64,000 bases of DNA from positions 1-64,000 of the forward strand of contig JACCGJ010010536.1 of the NCBI GenBank assembly GCA_013407085.1, given 5' to 3'. The stretch is from Atriophallophorus winterbourni (lineage: Eukaryota; Platyhelminthes; Trematoda; Plagiorchiida; Microphallidae). This document shows positions 1-10,849 of this stretch, piece after piece (the first letter of the stretch is position 1; each line of letters starts with the position of its first letter). The position numbers and the translations under genes were made by a program. The notes beneath the pieces are model-generated. The model was not told the origin of the DNA. It worked only from the letters and a program-made list of their open reading frames with translations, and ran no database searches.

Positions 1-1085
1 CAACGGCTTATTTCTTATTGTTTTTACAAATCGTTCTGATGATCTGGACTCTGGTGGCAAACATTGCAATTGTGCAATGCATCCTTCGATTCAAAATACT
101 ACGTACAACTTCAAATAGTTTGTTGGTGCATTTGGCGTGCATTGATCTTTTCAGTGCAGTCCATCTTATGCCTTTCACCGCTATTTATGAATTTCTTGAG
201 TATTGGCCACTGAACCCGAAAATTTGGGTATTATATACCACATTGTTTCCAGTCACGTATATCGCTTCAATTTGGTCCAATGTATTGATCGCCATCGATC
301 GATATATAGCTGTGGCGCATCCGCGATTTAACTTTCGCAAAGGAGAAGTTAATTGCAGTAAAATAATCATTTATATAATTCTCATTTGGAGCGCTGCTAT
401 TATTTGTTGCCTACCAATGTTAATCTATATTCCGGATGAAGTCAAAGCAATCACCGAATTAGAACCGGGTGAACCCGGTAAAATTATCTATGTTGCTTAC
501 AGAAATGCTCGCCCTGCAATATACAGATTTATTACCGGAGTAGTTCTTCCTGCTGTTTTACTTGTTACCTTATACACACGAATGATTCATATTCTGAAAA
601 TACAAACGAGCAAATTTCGTGAAGCTTATGGTTGGAAAGTAACTCGCCAAACGTCACGGGGTATGCAAACGTCTGCGACTAACAATTTCTTCGTAAACTC
701 TAAAACTGAAACCGATATTAATGTAAAAATTGGTCCAAAACAATTTCTCCTCAGTCTCATATCCAGTCGCTCGACAATTTTTTCGCGATCAGGCAAATAT
801 TCTATTGAAAAACGTTATCGAATGTCTAGCACATTTCACAAAAGAGAAGCACGGACAATCCGAGTTTCATTGGCTGTTGTAATGGTGTTTTTCGCGTCTT
901 GGATGCCAATATCAGTGCTTTATTACTGCGAGTGCTTCGGTGTCAAAATTAATTCAATGTTGGCTGGAAAAATTACCGTGTGGATAGCCATGATGAATTC
1001 AGCATGAAATCCAATTTTGTATTCTTTTTTAAACAAGAAAATAAGAAAACATTTGTTGCAATGTCCATTCAAGTTGTCGCAATGA
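1..1085 (+). pseudogene. Rhodopsin-like GPCR, copy A; 5' cut by window edge, TGA stop in TM7
   Basis: Class A seven-transmembrane receptor, paralogous to the intact copies at 13,624 and 44,513. The frame starts at position 3, equivalent to codon 13 of copy B, so about 12 codons and the start ATG lie outside the window. LACID (TM2), DRYIAVAHP (end of TM3) and SWMPISVLYY (TM6) are all present. At 1005-1007 the codon TGA replaces the TGG (Trp) found just before NPILY in both other copies. The frame then continues uninterrupted through NPILYSF to CPFKLSQ and the normal stop at 1083-1085. The stop removes the last 26 residues, that is the end of TM7 and the cytoplasmic tail. Everything else looks intact, so this is either a young pseudogene, a segregating null allele or a base error. 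Platyhelminth nuclear genes use TGA as stop; Trp at TGA is the mitochondrial code only. The AATAAA-like signal near 1,250 used by the other copies is also mutated, but GAATAAAC at about 1,159 remains. Confidence 0.88.
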
Positions 1086-1207
1086 AATTGTTCAAGAATG
1101 AACTCCAGGACAAATTTGAATGTTTTTCAGTTCTCTTGAGCTCAACGAATACCATTTCGAATAAACACTGGATATTGCATTATTTCCATGGTTTGTATTA
1201 TTAGTTT

Positions 1208-2580
1208 TGATGTTTACAGTGTTCATTTCTACTCAAACCCTAACTTTTGATTATTAACGAAAATTATTGTGATGGATTATGGAATTATTTTATGAGGCTT
1301 TGAAGCGGTTGGGTGCTAGATCAAAATGTGAGAAATCTTATTATTTACCCAACATTTACCTTCAATAATCAACATTCGGTTGCATGTATTTGGTGGAATT
1401 CATGCTTTATATTGACATTTAAATCAGCCACCGTCTATCTGGTTATGGATAGAGATGTATCCAAACAGATTCAATAAAATGCAAACTAAATTACATATTA
1501 GGCCACATTTCAAAAAATTTAAATACTTTAATGCACTTATTAGAAAAAAATGTACAATGAACATTCTATTTCGATTACATATATTTATGTATGTATTCTT
1601 AAACGACTATAGGATAGAATGATTCGAACTGAATTATTATAAATCATTTTATTCGGCTGCTTGAAAGATTGAATAAATCAGGATCGTATTTTGCGATTAA
1701 TATGTTTTAAATCAATGAATTTCGGATGAATGAAATAGGAGGATAACACAAAAATGTATTAATGCTTGTGCCCAGTGCAAGGATAAGATCATATTGAAAT
1801 CCAACAGTGGCATAAAATGGCAACATGTTTATCATTCTATCACTATTCCAAGCGCATTCGGATCCTGATCCTAATGTCCCTACCTGATGAGTGAATACAG
1901 CCCGAAGCCGGTCCTGGTTTGTATGTGATAGTGGTGCATGCAAATGAGTATATTAGATTTAATGTCGTCTGTCATAATCAGGAATTGATTTGAAAATTTC
2001 CATTTCAACATGTCCAGTAATTAACGGCATGAGGCTTCGTGCAATGAATATGTTGTTGATAGTGTAATATAGAAATATTTTCTTTCCGCAGGTGATTGTC
2101 TTAAATTAAACTCTCGAATGCAGTTAGCGAGAGGCAGGTAAATTAGTTGTATTTGCAAAACTAGATTAGTTCAGCGATTTATATGAACAAGGTTATTTAA
2201 TCGTATGTAAATAATTGTGTTTTGCACAAATTCAGGCCGCGGATACGCATTCCAGATAAGATGCAATAGCCGCAAAACCCGCCGTGTGCTTGCGTCCGTT
2301 TTTTCGAATGTCATATAACAATAATTATTAAATTCTGATTTTAAACAGAATCAACAATCGTGCTTTTGATGGAATGCAGCGCAGCACTTCAGAATTAGAG
2401 CCCAAGTTGTATGGCATCGGGTAAACCATGGTCTCATTTATTATTTTAACATCCTCACGTTTGTGATCGATCAAGGAGCAGGTAAAGATGTGTTAAAAAG
2501 TAAAACCTCAATAACCGTAATTTCTGCTTGAACGAAAAAAATTGAAGAATTAGTTTACTTGAATCGGAAAAAGTAGAAAT
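1208..2580. other. Non-coding 3' flank of GPCR copy A, shared with units B and C
   Basis: There is no convincing coding sequence. The stretch aligns by eye with 14,870-17,090 in unit B and with 45,720-46,455 plus 49,490-49,800 in unit C. It therefore preserves the empty sites for the MULE-like insertion in B (GGTGGAATT at 1392-1400) and for the non-LTR insertion in C (around 2,190). It contains one isolated hammerhead-like repeat copy, listed separately. Confidence 0.7.
1855..1950 (+). repeat. Dispersed hammerhead-like repeat, family 1, single copy
   Basis: CTGATGAG begins at about 1883, followed by a degenerate helix II region with the loop-like ATACA and then CCCGAAGCCGGTC. It is preceded by GATCCTGATCCTAA, the same upstream block found in the tandem array at 10.9-11.9 kb. 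Syntenic copies lie at about 16,838 and 46,140 downstream of the other two GPCRs, so this copy predates the tandem duplication. Confidence 0.55.
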
Positions 2581-2595
2581 TACATGCAAGAGTAT

Positions 2596-2647
<52 letters not shown>
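2596..2647. repeat. (TA)n microsatellite
   Basis: About 50 bp of nearly pure TA dinucleotide. The YIYIYI-type reading frames running through it on both strands are translations of the repeat and not genes. Confidence 0.95.
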
Positions 2648-2879
2648 CTTACATTCATTTGAACGTTAGGATTTCCTGGGAGAGATCCGAACAAGTTCTT
2701 ATGTCAAGATTACTGCAAAAAATTATTATTATAAAAAACGCTAGAAATCTTTTCTTTTTTAATACGTTTGAACAAATCAAAATTTCAGATAATAGGCAAA
2801 AGCACGCTGATTGGAAGACGATATTGAAAACGACACCGTAAACGTATGAGTAACACATATTGCAATGAGTCAATCAATA

Positions 2880-3781
2880 TATTAGGTCAACAATCAAGTT
2901 AATGTTGTCGATTCGAAAGCACAATTTAAGTTTCTAATAAAAATGATCTGGCTATAATTCCTTTGTAAGTAAAATACACTGAAATACGCAAGCAGAAATA
3001 TGATCATAAAATTTTGTTTAACAAAATACATCTGTCGGAAAACGTATTAACTTTATTCCATTTCTTAACGCAGCCACAGATTTCGTAGATATCATATTGT
3101 CTGAAAACCAATTTGTCTTATTGTTTATGGACATTCCTCCATGCATAATCAATTGGATTTTTCATAGATAGATTCATAATGAGTGGAATCAACAGTGATT
3201 GTTCCACGATAGCAAAATATGAATTTTCGTGATCGGCGTACCAGCAACATTCAAAATTTAATCTGCTGATTTTTTACTGTGGATAAATGTATGCATTTTT
3301 GATAGGATTGCCGGCTTGAAAATGATTCATGATATTCTAAATCCGAATGCATCTGCTAAATCATTCAATCCCATTTCGTTATGTACAAGATTATACTGTA
3401 GCACTACGAAATGAAATTGAAACCATTTATGGTGGCCATTTGGCGGAATGGGAACGAAACTTTTTCAAAGTGGTTTTAAGCACAATGTCAAGCATTTCAA
3501 CAGTCGGTGTGTCTAAGTATTCGTAACAATGAATCGTTCTGTTTTAAAAAAAATACATTCGATAGAGGTAGAATACTACGGTCCAGTTGTGCCTATTTTT
3601 TAAATGACATTTGAATAATGGAATTATTTAAAAACCTGTAATTATCCCTTAATTGTTGTTAGCTGGAATGCTGCATCTAACACTTTGAAAAGCGACAACA
3701 AATGGTGATTACGATGTCCCAATCTTTCTAGGTACCAACAAAAACTGAGGGTAATATCTGTCGCACAAATCTTCATGGGAG
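2880..3781. other. Non-coding duplicated sequence, left of the Gypsy insertion
   Basis: Collinear with 20,550-21,165 (unit B) and 50,100-50,655 (unit C). Shared blocks include GATCGGCGTACCAG/GCTCGGCGTACCAG and the GGTAATATCTGTC block just before the Gypsy element. No gene is supported here. Confidence 0.65.
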
Positions 3782-3785
3782 AAGG

Positions 3786-3961
3786 TGTAGTAGACCAGAT
3801 TACTAAAATAATGTCCCCAAGAATGTTGGAGATAAGGCAGGTTGACTGGAAGATATAAAGCGGTAGCCAAAACGTGTACAGAGCGATCACGATGCACGCA
3901 CGAACGGAAGTTATAATTGTCAAGGTCAATGTTTTGATAACGAAAAACAAGCGGTGTTACA
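3786..3961 (-). repeat. 3' LTR of the Gypsy element
   Basis: A 176-bp direct repeat of 8751-8926, starting TGTAGTAGACCAGATTAC and ending GCGGTGTTACA in plus-strand orientation. The two LTRs differ at roughly a dozen sites by eye, so the insertion is old. Being downstream of the integrase on the minus strand, this is the 3' LTR. Confidence 0.93.
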
Positions 3962-4747
3962 CAGCACCCATCCAACGAGTCTGGTCAGCGAAGTCTTCTG
4001 ATCGGGAGTTGCTAGTAGCGTGCGGCATGCGGGTGTCAGGTTACCCTGGGTAGGAACGTAATCTCTCAGCCACCAGTCATATAAAATTCAGCAAGGGCGC
4101 TCGGTCTGCGTGGGTCGATCTTCGGTGGTTCGAGAGTAGGATGTACGGTGAACCGATCGGGACTAAGTCAAGTAGCGTCTCACGTGTGATTGAACGTACT
4201 GCCGAGCCGCTTCACACGGAGTAAACAGCTGCTAGCGGGATTTTCCCGTTTAGCGTGGTCTGATTATGAACCCAATTTGAGCAGAAACAGGCGTATTCGT
4301 AGGCTTGACAACAAGAACCAGAAGCTTCGAAAACACAGTCTCTGCTTGGAATTTATTGTGTCCCGATTAATGATAAACGGCCGCGCCAGGAGAATCGGTT
4401 GGCGTGTCAATCTGACCTGGGAAGGACCCTGTGTCACATGCCAAGCGTGTTGGAACAATTGTGCTCGTGTTGGTGGTTAGGGCTACCAGGTGAGTTGGAA
4501 GCATACGTAGGTGGACCGGGAAGGGTGCGCAATTAGGTGGGATCAGCGGTGAGTGTGTGCGTACCTGAGGGTAAAAAGAAAAGAAAACTCCATGGTGCAT
4601 GGGTTTGGGGCCACGACCGAGTGATTAGAATGAGGTACGAAATAATGCACGCGTGTATGCCAAAAGATATGAAAGTATTAACTATTTACAACAAAATATG
4701 CAAATCGAACGGAAAAGCATGCAAATGTATATTTTGTTTCGAACGGG
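3962..4747 (-). other. 3' non-coding part of the Gypsy element
   Basis: About 790 bp between the integrase stop and the 3' LTR. Base composition is more GC-rich than the surroundings. No domain is recognised in any frame. A purine-rich stretch (GGATGGGTGCTG on the minus strand) directly abuts the LTR and may be the decayed polypurine tract. Confidence 0.5.
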
Positions 4748-5185
4748 TTACCGTTTGGCACGTTTGGTTCCTGTAGTGGCCGGCTCTATGTTGGCTGTGG
4801 GTACAGGAGGTGTAATGACCAGTGGTGTCGGGTTTGGCGTTGGATCATTTGGGATAATTTCCTCGTCCATAAAAGCCGGCTTGAATCTGTCGATTGAGAC
4901 AATGTCATGCTTGCCGACACGGTCAATGACGACCGTCTTAGGAGACCGCCGAATTACACTGATCGGTCCAGTATAAGCAGGGTGAAGAGGCTGCTTCCAC
5001 CATGTCATTCCGGAGAAAAACATGTGGACAATTAGCCAACTCCTTTGGGACATGTGATGATTTGGCCTGAAGCCGCGGGGGTGATGGGCGAAAACGACCC
5101 ATGTAATGGCGAAAGCGCGCCACGTAATCACCGTGAGCGAATTGTGATTGTTTGTGCGGGGCGACATACTCGCCAGGTAGAGCAA
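4748..5185 (-). pseudogene. Integrase C-terminal GPY/F-like module of the Gypsy element
   Basis: In a different frame from the core, the minus strand reads AYTGPISVIRRSPKTVVIDR followed by VSIDRFKPAF. This is the conserved C-terminal segment of CsRn1-type integrases. A Pro/Thr-rich tail (NDPTPNPTPLVITPP) follows and ends at 4748. A frameshift near 5,150 separates it from the catalytic core. Confidence 0.78.
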
Positions 5186-5925
5186 TGGCGCGACCGTATG
5201 TCAATTCGGCCACAGTAGACTGCAAAGGGGTTTTGAAGGTTGACCTCAAATCTAGGAGGACGTTCGGTAGGACTTCGGCCCAGTCAATAACTCCATGCGC
5301 CATCAATGCCGCCTTGAGTTGCCTGTGTAACCTTTCGACCATCCAATTCGCCGCGGGGTGGTAAGCTATAGTTCGGTGATGCTGGCATCCCAGAGTAGCT
5401 AGCAATTTACTGAAGGCACCATGGAAATGGGAACCTCGGTCCGTAGTGACAAAACCCGGACAACCGAACTGTGCCACTCAACGCTCGAAAAAGGCATGCG
5501 CAACTGTCTCGGAAGAACAGTTGTGAAGTGGGATGGCCTCAGGCCACCTGGTAAAACGGTCGAGTATCGTAAGGATATATGTGGCCACGTGAAGGGAGCA
5601 ATGGGCCGACTAATTCTACGTGTATGTGTGAGAAGCGCTCATCCGGTTCGACAAACGTTCCTAATGGACTCTCGGTGTGTCGATGGATTTTCGTGAGCTG
5701 GCATTCACGACACGCTTTGGCCCAACTTCGAATATCCTTACTAGCTTTTGGCCAAATGAATCATGCCATTATCATTTTAACACTGGCACGAATGCCAGGA
5801 TGGGATAGATCGTGGAATACCTCAAAAACGCGCCGTCTGAATGCAGATGGAATCAGTGGTCGGGGTGTGATTTGTGAAACGTCGCACAGGATATCGCCCG
5901 AGCCGCCATGTAAGGGTAAAAGTCT
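4938..5925 (-). pseudogene. Integrase core of the Gypsy element (broken)
   Basis: The zinc-binding region keeps CRECQ near 5,710. The first catalytic segment reads HIHVELVGPLLPSRG where the family has HxDxVGPLP, so the catalytic Asp is replaced by Glu. The second segment, CPGFVTTDRGSHFHG, keeps its Asp, and the third, VERLHRQLK, keeps its Glu (frame 5477-4938). Stops occur after about 5,530. The active enzyme inserts element cDNA; this copy could not work. Confidence 0.85.
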
Positions 5926-6397
5926 TATGTCAAGGGAAGTAGAGTACTGAGCTGTGCCGTTCCGGTGTCAGCAGCTTGCGCTGTTGCGATTTTACTGAGG
6001 TCGATGGAGGACGGCGACTCTAATACATTTATTCGAGAGAGCGCATCCGCGACCGGGTATTGGGCACCTGCGATATGCTGTATGTCAGTCGTGAATTGAC
6101 TGACAAAATCCAGATGACGCGTCTCTCTAGTAGAATATCGCTCTGATGACTTGCTGAGCGAGTGAATGAGGGGCTTAGGATCGGTAAACACTGCGAACTG
6201 TCTGCCCTCCAGAAAATGGCGAGAATTTTTAATTCCGAGGTAGATAGCCAAAAGTTCTCTACCGAACGTGCTATATCGGATCTCCGCGGGCTGGAGCCGC
6301 TAAGAGAAGAACGATATAGGAAACCATCACCCGTCAACGTATTTTTAAAGCACCGCTCCGGCGGATGCGTCCGTAAATAATCACAGCGGGGCGTCAA
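5925..6397 (-). pseudogene. RNase H region of the Gypsy element
   Basis: The frame at 6251-5925 has FLEGRQFAVFTDPKPL and a terminal VADALSRI, both typical of Gypsy RNase H. The first half of the domain (about 6,250-6,390) lies in a different frame, so at least one frameshift separates it. In the active element it degrades RNA in RNA:DNA hybrids. Confidence 0.82.
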
Positions 6398-7349
6398 GCC
6401 TATAGTGGTTAAGTGATTTGATGTTTGTTATGTGTGACATTAACATTAAAAAAGCCGATTTGGCTTCTTCCGTTAGTAGTATTATCTTCGCACTACCACG
6501 GAGCAGATCACTCGTGGGCTGAGAGATTCGTGCGCACTGTGGGAGGAATCTTCGGTAAAAGTTTACCAGTCCCAGAAAACGCCGTAGCTCCTTAAAAGTT
6601 GTTGGCTCTAAGAAGTCAAGAATGGCGTCAGTGTTTTCACCCAGTGGCCGAATACCCGGAGCTGAAAGTCTATGACCCAGGAAATCGATCTGAGCCTGGC
6701 CAAAACTGCATCCAGATGCATTGATCGTTATCCCATGACTAGACAAACGATCAAAAAATGCCGTTAGGTGGCTAATGTGGTCCTCATTGGATGCGCTAGC
6801 AATTAGTTCATCGTCGAGATATAAGTAAGCGCAATCAAGTCCTCTGCAAACCTGGTCCATAAATCGCTGGAAGGTTTGAGCGGCATTATATAAACCAAAC
6901 GGCATACGGACAAATTTGTGAAGTCCGAACGGTGTGTTAACTGCCGTCTTTGGGATGTCCGGTTTCGCGACCGGTATTTAGTTATACGCTCGATCCAGGT
7001 CAACCTTGCTAAAGATGGTACACCCATGGATATTTGCAGCCAGGTCTTGAATATGCGGGATCGGGTACCTATCGGGTACCGTCGCTCTATTTAGCCTGCG
7101 GTAATCACCACACGGGTGCCAGTCGTTTGGATTTTTCGTGGGCACAATTTGCATAGGAGATGACCAAGGGCTACAAGATGGCCGTACAATACCTAATTGC
7201 ATTATGTGCTGGAATTCTTTGCGTGCAATCTGCAACTTCTTTGGCGGTAATCGCCCCGTTTTTCCGTATACTGGAAGACAACTGGGGGCGATGTGGTTCT
7301 CGACTGGTGTAGTAACCGCCGGTAGTGCGGTCGATGATAATTGGAACAA
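6378..7349 (-). pseudogene. Reverse transcriptase of the Gypsy element (frameshifted)
   Basis: Two frames make up the domain. At 7349-6978 are the fingers and palm, including GIVRPSCSPWSSPMQIVPTK, the DYRRLNRATVPDRYP block and FSKVDLDRAYN with the first catalytic Asp. At 6905-6381 are MPFGLYNAAQTFQRFMD, the YLDD active site, FLGH and the RRFLGLVNFYRRFLP thumb. Between them (about 6,905-6,985) the frame is broken, including a stop after VDLDRAYN. The domain order and motifs are classic Ty3/Gypsy. Confidence 0.9.
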
Positions 7350-7589
7350 TGTAGAATATTTCGGGAAACAAAGTGGTATAGCGGGGTTCTACTTCGCCAA
7401 AATGTAACACAGGAGAAATCATTGTATCTCTGTTCGGGTACCAAGAGCTTTAAGACGAGTAGACCCATCTATCAGCTGCGAGCGGCAAAAATCGAGAAGA
7501 ATGTCGAACGAGTGCAAGGAATCAACGCCCAGGATCGCAAATGGAACCGCAGCGATTGTAAAAATCCAGCGGAATTCACGACGTAAAGC

Positions 7590-7862
7590 CTAATCAAGGG
7601 TCAAGGAGCGTTGACCGTAGGTTGTTCTAAGGGATCCATTAGCTGTCTTTGAGTGTTGGCTCTTCGGATTGGACGTTGCGCGAGTGTCTACCGGCAGTAC
7701 TCTAATTTCGGCACCAGTGTCTACCAGAAAACGTTGTTTTGTGGATTTATCCTTTATAAAGAAGAAACGACTTAAACTCTTCGTGCTCAAGACCGTCGTT
7801 GTCGTTTGGGGCCGGACCGAGTATTTCGCTGGCGATGTGCGATAAGCGCAAGGTTTATGCAA
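7590..7862 (-). pseudogene. Aspartic protease region of the Gypsy element
   Basis: RFLVDTGAEIRVLP contains the retropepsin-type catalytic motif DTGA, flanked as in Gypsy polyproteins. The protease would process the element polyprotein. It lies between the Gag knuckle and the reverse transcriptase in the expected order. The frame ends by stop codons soon after the active-site strand. Confidence 0.75.
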
Positions 7863-8470
7863 CGCCGGGCATTATCGCGGTACTTCCGATGAATCTATCA
7901 AACGGGTGATCGAGTGTGACTACTCGAGTGTTGCCGGGATGGGGTATGTAATCGAGACTTTTTGTTGAGTGTGAGGTTTCGAAGCTCATTGCGTAAACTT
8001 GCAACCTCAGACAGTAGATCCGTATTGCTGCCTTTCGCTGGAGTACCCTGTGTGCGTGATCTTCCAGCGGTGACTGTGGAAACATGGGCATCTGGATAGG
8101 GACGGATACATTCAGCGATGTTGTCCGCCATTTCCGAGAGCTCAGATACAGGAGTGCTTTTCGCAGCAACCAAGATGGTTTGTAAGCACTGAGGTAAACG
8201 CTGGAGCCATAGTTCTTTTAGTAAGGACTCGTCCATGTGCGATGACCCGAGCTGGTGGCGCATCTCCCTTAATATGGTAGATGGCTCTTTGTTGGCAATT
8301 TCTGAGTTGCCGAACAGCTGTTCTAGCCTAGATCGTTCGAGCGGAACCGTGCGATAAATCACGGCTTGTTTGACGATACGGAAGCGGTCACCTATGGGTG
8401 CAGTCAGGACTGCGTCGCGTACCTGTAATAATACATCCGCGGGGAGTTTCTGCGTTAATTGTGAAAACAT
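7855..8470 (-). pseudogene. Gag of the Gypsy element (broken)
   Basis: The open frame runs from an ATG at 8470 to 7898 (190 codons), beginning MFSQLTQKLPADVLLQVRDA. It has the capsid-like segment with LRELRHQLG-type residues (here ILREMRHQLG) and a serine/arginine-rich end. In the continuing frame near 7,870 the remains of a CHCC zinc knuckle are visible (HRKYRDNARRC), but the expected first Cys-Trp codons are TGA TAG. The knuckle and the fusion to protease are therefore destroyed. It normally packages element RNA. Confidence 0.75.
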
Positions 8471-8731
8471 GGCGGAGTCATCAATTATATTTTTAGAACT
8501 AAATGCAGTTTCTAAAAAACGAAATTAATACTCAGGGTCCTGTGGAATAAAGCTGGGTATTGTGATGACAGTCTGACCCAAAATAACGCGTTTAAAATCA
8601 CTCATGATGAACAGGAGCAATTGATGCAAATAAAATGCACGATTAAACGAGGTTAAAAATATTTACCTGAAAACTCCGATGTGAAGCGGAAATATTTTGA
8701 CGTACCGGGAATGATACACGAAGAATGCGTG

Positions 8732-8747
8732 TATGTCGGGCTCCCCA
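8732..8747 (-). promoter_or_regulatory. Primer-binding site, tRNA-Trp-like
   Basis: Three bases inside the 5' LTR, the minus strand reads TGGGGAGCCCGACATA. The complement of the 3' end of a metazoan tRNA-Trp with CCA is TGGTGACCCCGACGTG, which matches at 12 of 16 positions. tRNA-Trp priming is characteristic of the CsRn1/Kabuki group. The exact spacing and the TGG start support the call; the mismatches fit decay. Confidence 0.65.
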
Positions 8748-8750
8748 ATT

Positions 8751-8926
8751 TGTAGTAGACCAGATTACTACAATAATGTCCCCAAGAATGTTGGAGAAAA
8801 GGCAGGTTGACTGGAAGGTATATAGCGGTAGCCAAAACGTGTACAGAGCGATCACGATGCACGCAGGTACGGAAGTTACAATTGTAAGGGTCAATGTTTT
8901 GATAGGGAAAAACAAGCGGTGTTACA
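8751..8926 (-). repeat. 5' LTR of the Gypsy element
   Basis: A 176-bp partner of 3786-3961 with the same TG...CA ends. It lies upstream of gag on the minus strand and so is the 5' LTR. The promoter presumably sits inside it, but I could not identify a specific core element. Confidence 0.93.
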
Positions 8927-10330
8927 AAGACAAGCTTCAGATTCAAGCAATGCATCAGCATGTGTGCGATAACCCTGGAACAGAATGTCAAATTTGTGGT
9001 TTCGAGATGGTATAGGGCTAGAAATCTCTATTCTTTGTTATTTCATACAGATGTAAATTACAGTTCTCTTGCAATAAACCACGCTTTGAATCTTCAATCA
9101 CACCGAATTACAATATTCTAAAAACGTTCGGAAACACCAGATTAATGTTTTATTGGTAGAAGAAAATAACAAAAAAAGAAATATTACCGCATTGTCCGTG
9201 TACACTTTCATTGAAATCAATCGGTTTCAATGCGCTTGCTGAAATGTGCATTTGCTCTGTATTTTTAAATTCAGCACACTACATTTTCCTGAGTTGCGTA
9301 CAGTCGCCATTAGTCCATAGTTTGCATGAAATGGTTGTAAATGTTAGATGTTTCCAGCAAGTGAAAATACTACCATCCGTACGCAGTTGATTTTTCGACG
9401 AATGTCCAGATCCGTTGTAAATGTTCATCCGGTGTAAAGGTGAACACGCAGGAATTCTCGCCGTATTTTTAAATAGTTTTGATAGTGGCTTACTATTTAT
9501 CAGGCTGCTAAATCGAGGTCTGAATTTATTGTCAAGCTTATGGATCAATACATTGCTCAAAATTTGAGATTCGAATCTTTTTCAATTAGTTATTCTGTGG
9601 TATCTCATTTGGTATGTCTATATCTTTTAGCACATGTTTGTGAGGAAAGTCTTTGATCAGCTTCTCGAGATTATTCAAGTTGTTTAATGGTATAATATTC
9701 ATAAAATTAACTGATTACAGGCCCAATAAGATAATTTTTCGCAATATAGCTAATATAAATTTGCTTTGGTTGACTGATCTGAATGGTACTTAGATTGTGC
9801 TCCAGTAGAAACTATGATCATTATGCACAAATGACATCTTCTCGAAATGATTTTCATGTATGGTATGTTTGCTCAGCTCAAATTGCATCTTTTTGGATTG
9901 TTGGATTCACAAACCTTCGCACATACACGGCAAAAATGGTCATTTGTCTGATCGCTGTGATAGTGAAGATGTATTGAAACAACGAAAATATGTTGAATAG
10001 CGCTATTCTTCGTAATTGAAATTAAATACGATATTTAAATCGACTCATTGAGGTTCAAAGACAATATCAAAGTTCGAATTCTAACCAAACTGAGAAATAG
10101 CTTAAAATAACATACTTATCTGTGACGAAATATACTTAGACTCCGGCACTTCGCGCCAAATCCACACAATGCCACATAAACCAACTTTGGCCGCATCAAT
10201 ATTTTTACCGCTTTGGTTTTACGTTCAGTTGACCCTGTTAAAATGAAACAATCTGCTTGTGTGATTTGGTGTTTGAGCACCGCGGTTCGTTTTACGTATT
10301 CACTGTTTCAAGGCTCACTGAATCTATTAC
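8927..10330. other. Non-coding duplicated sequence, right of the Gypsy insertion
   Basis: Collinear with 21,166-22,880 (unit B) and 50,660-52,340 (unit C). Diagnostic shared blocks are ACGCTTTGAATCTTCAATCA, the CGAATGTCCAGATCCG block and GATTGTGCTCCAGTAG. No open frame is conserved among the three copies, so I see no gene. Confidence 0.7.
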
Positions 10331-10405
10331 TACTGTCTCCACCTAATAAGAGCAAACAGCCAGGAACCAGTAGAGGTGTGTAAATGCAGAAATGCGAGCA
10401 ACACA
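10330..10405 (+). repeat. Hammerhead-like repeat, family 2, single copy
   Basis: Reads GTCTCCACCTAATAAGAGC, then AAACA, GCCAGGAACCAGTAG. It is a decayed version of the family 2 core (CTGATGA, TGGC, AAACA, GCCA, GAAACCGG). Syntenic copies occur at 22,891 (B) and 52,358 (C). Confidence 0.5.
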
Positions 10406-10849
10406 TTTATTTGAAACAATTTGTTGTTCGCGAAACGCATGTCGTCTGTGAGAAAGTGGTTATTAGTAGGGTCTAATATATCATGTGTCGCAACTGCTAA
10501 CACACGTACCACGCAAAGTGTGACAAATAATTGAACGCAAAGGCTATATCGATCCTGAATGATGAAAACAGTCCCAGTATTTGCTATGTATTTAAAAGCC
10601 AAACGAGAGTCTGCGTGCTCAAACTAGTGTCCAGCACTGCGACCAGCATGATCGAATGTTGAGCTTAGAGCTCAGCATACAAACATTAAATGCATCGTTT
10701 GGAAATTTAGTTGATGATCAGAACTCTAGGTTCGCCGGTTCAACTACGTAAACATCGGTACATATAGTCTGCTTTGCCAACCGGACAACATATACATCTC
10801 TGCAGATCATTTTATGCGAACGCTCATATGTTATATATCTGTTATATAT

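Larger units (their letters stand above)
3786..8926 (-). mobile_element. Ty3/Gypsy LTR retrotransposon, CsRn1-like, degenerate, complete with both LTRs
   Basis: A 5,141-bp element on the minus strand. Two 176-bp LTRs start TG and end CA. The internal order on the minus strand is Gag, protease, reverse transcriptase, RNase H, integrase and GPY/F module. The empty sites in units B and C confirm the insertion point. The flanks AAGG (3782-3785) and AAGA (8927-8930) look like a 4-bp target duplication with one later change. The coding region is broken by several frameshifts and stops, so it is inactive. Placement near CsRn1 rests on the tRNA-Trp-like primer site, the CHCC-type knuckle remnant and the integrase C-terminal module; it is a family-level inference. 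Confidence 0.93.

Noticed and set aside
1005..1007. Reading TGA as Trp (flatworm mitochondrial code) or as selenocysteine
   Set aside because: The locus is clearly nuclear, the other copies use TGG here, and a selenocysteine at this Trp site makes no structural sense.
2455..2694. YIYIYI-rich open frames on both strands
   Set aside because: Translation of a (TA)n microsatellite.
4100..4145. GGTTCGAGAG as a possible tRNA or SINE B box
   Set aside because: No matching A box at the right distance and no cloverleaf can be drawn.
4190..4776. Open frames in the GC-richer stretch left of integrase
   Set aside because: They lie in the 3' non-coding part of the Gypsy element, overlap on both strands and have no domain.
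5152..5950. Several plus-strand open frames inside the Gypsy element
   Set aside because: They are antisense shadows of integrase; no recognisable domains.
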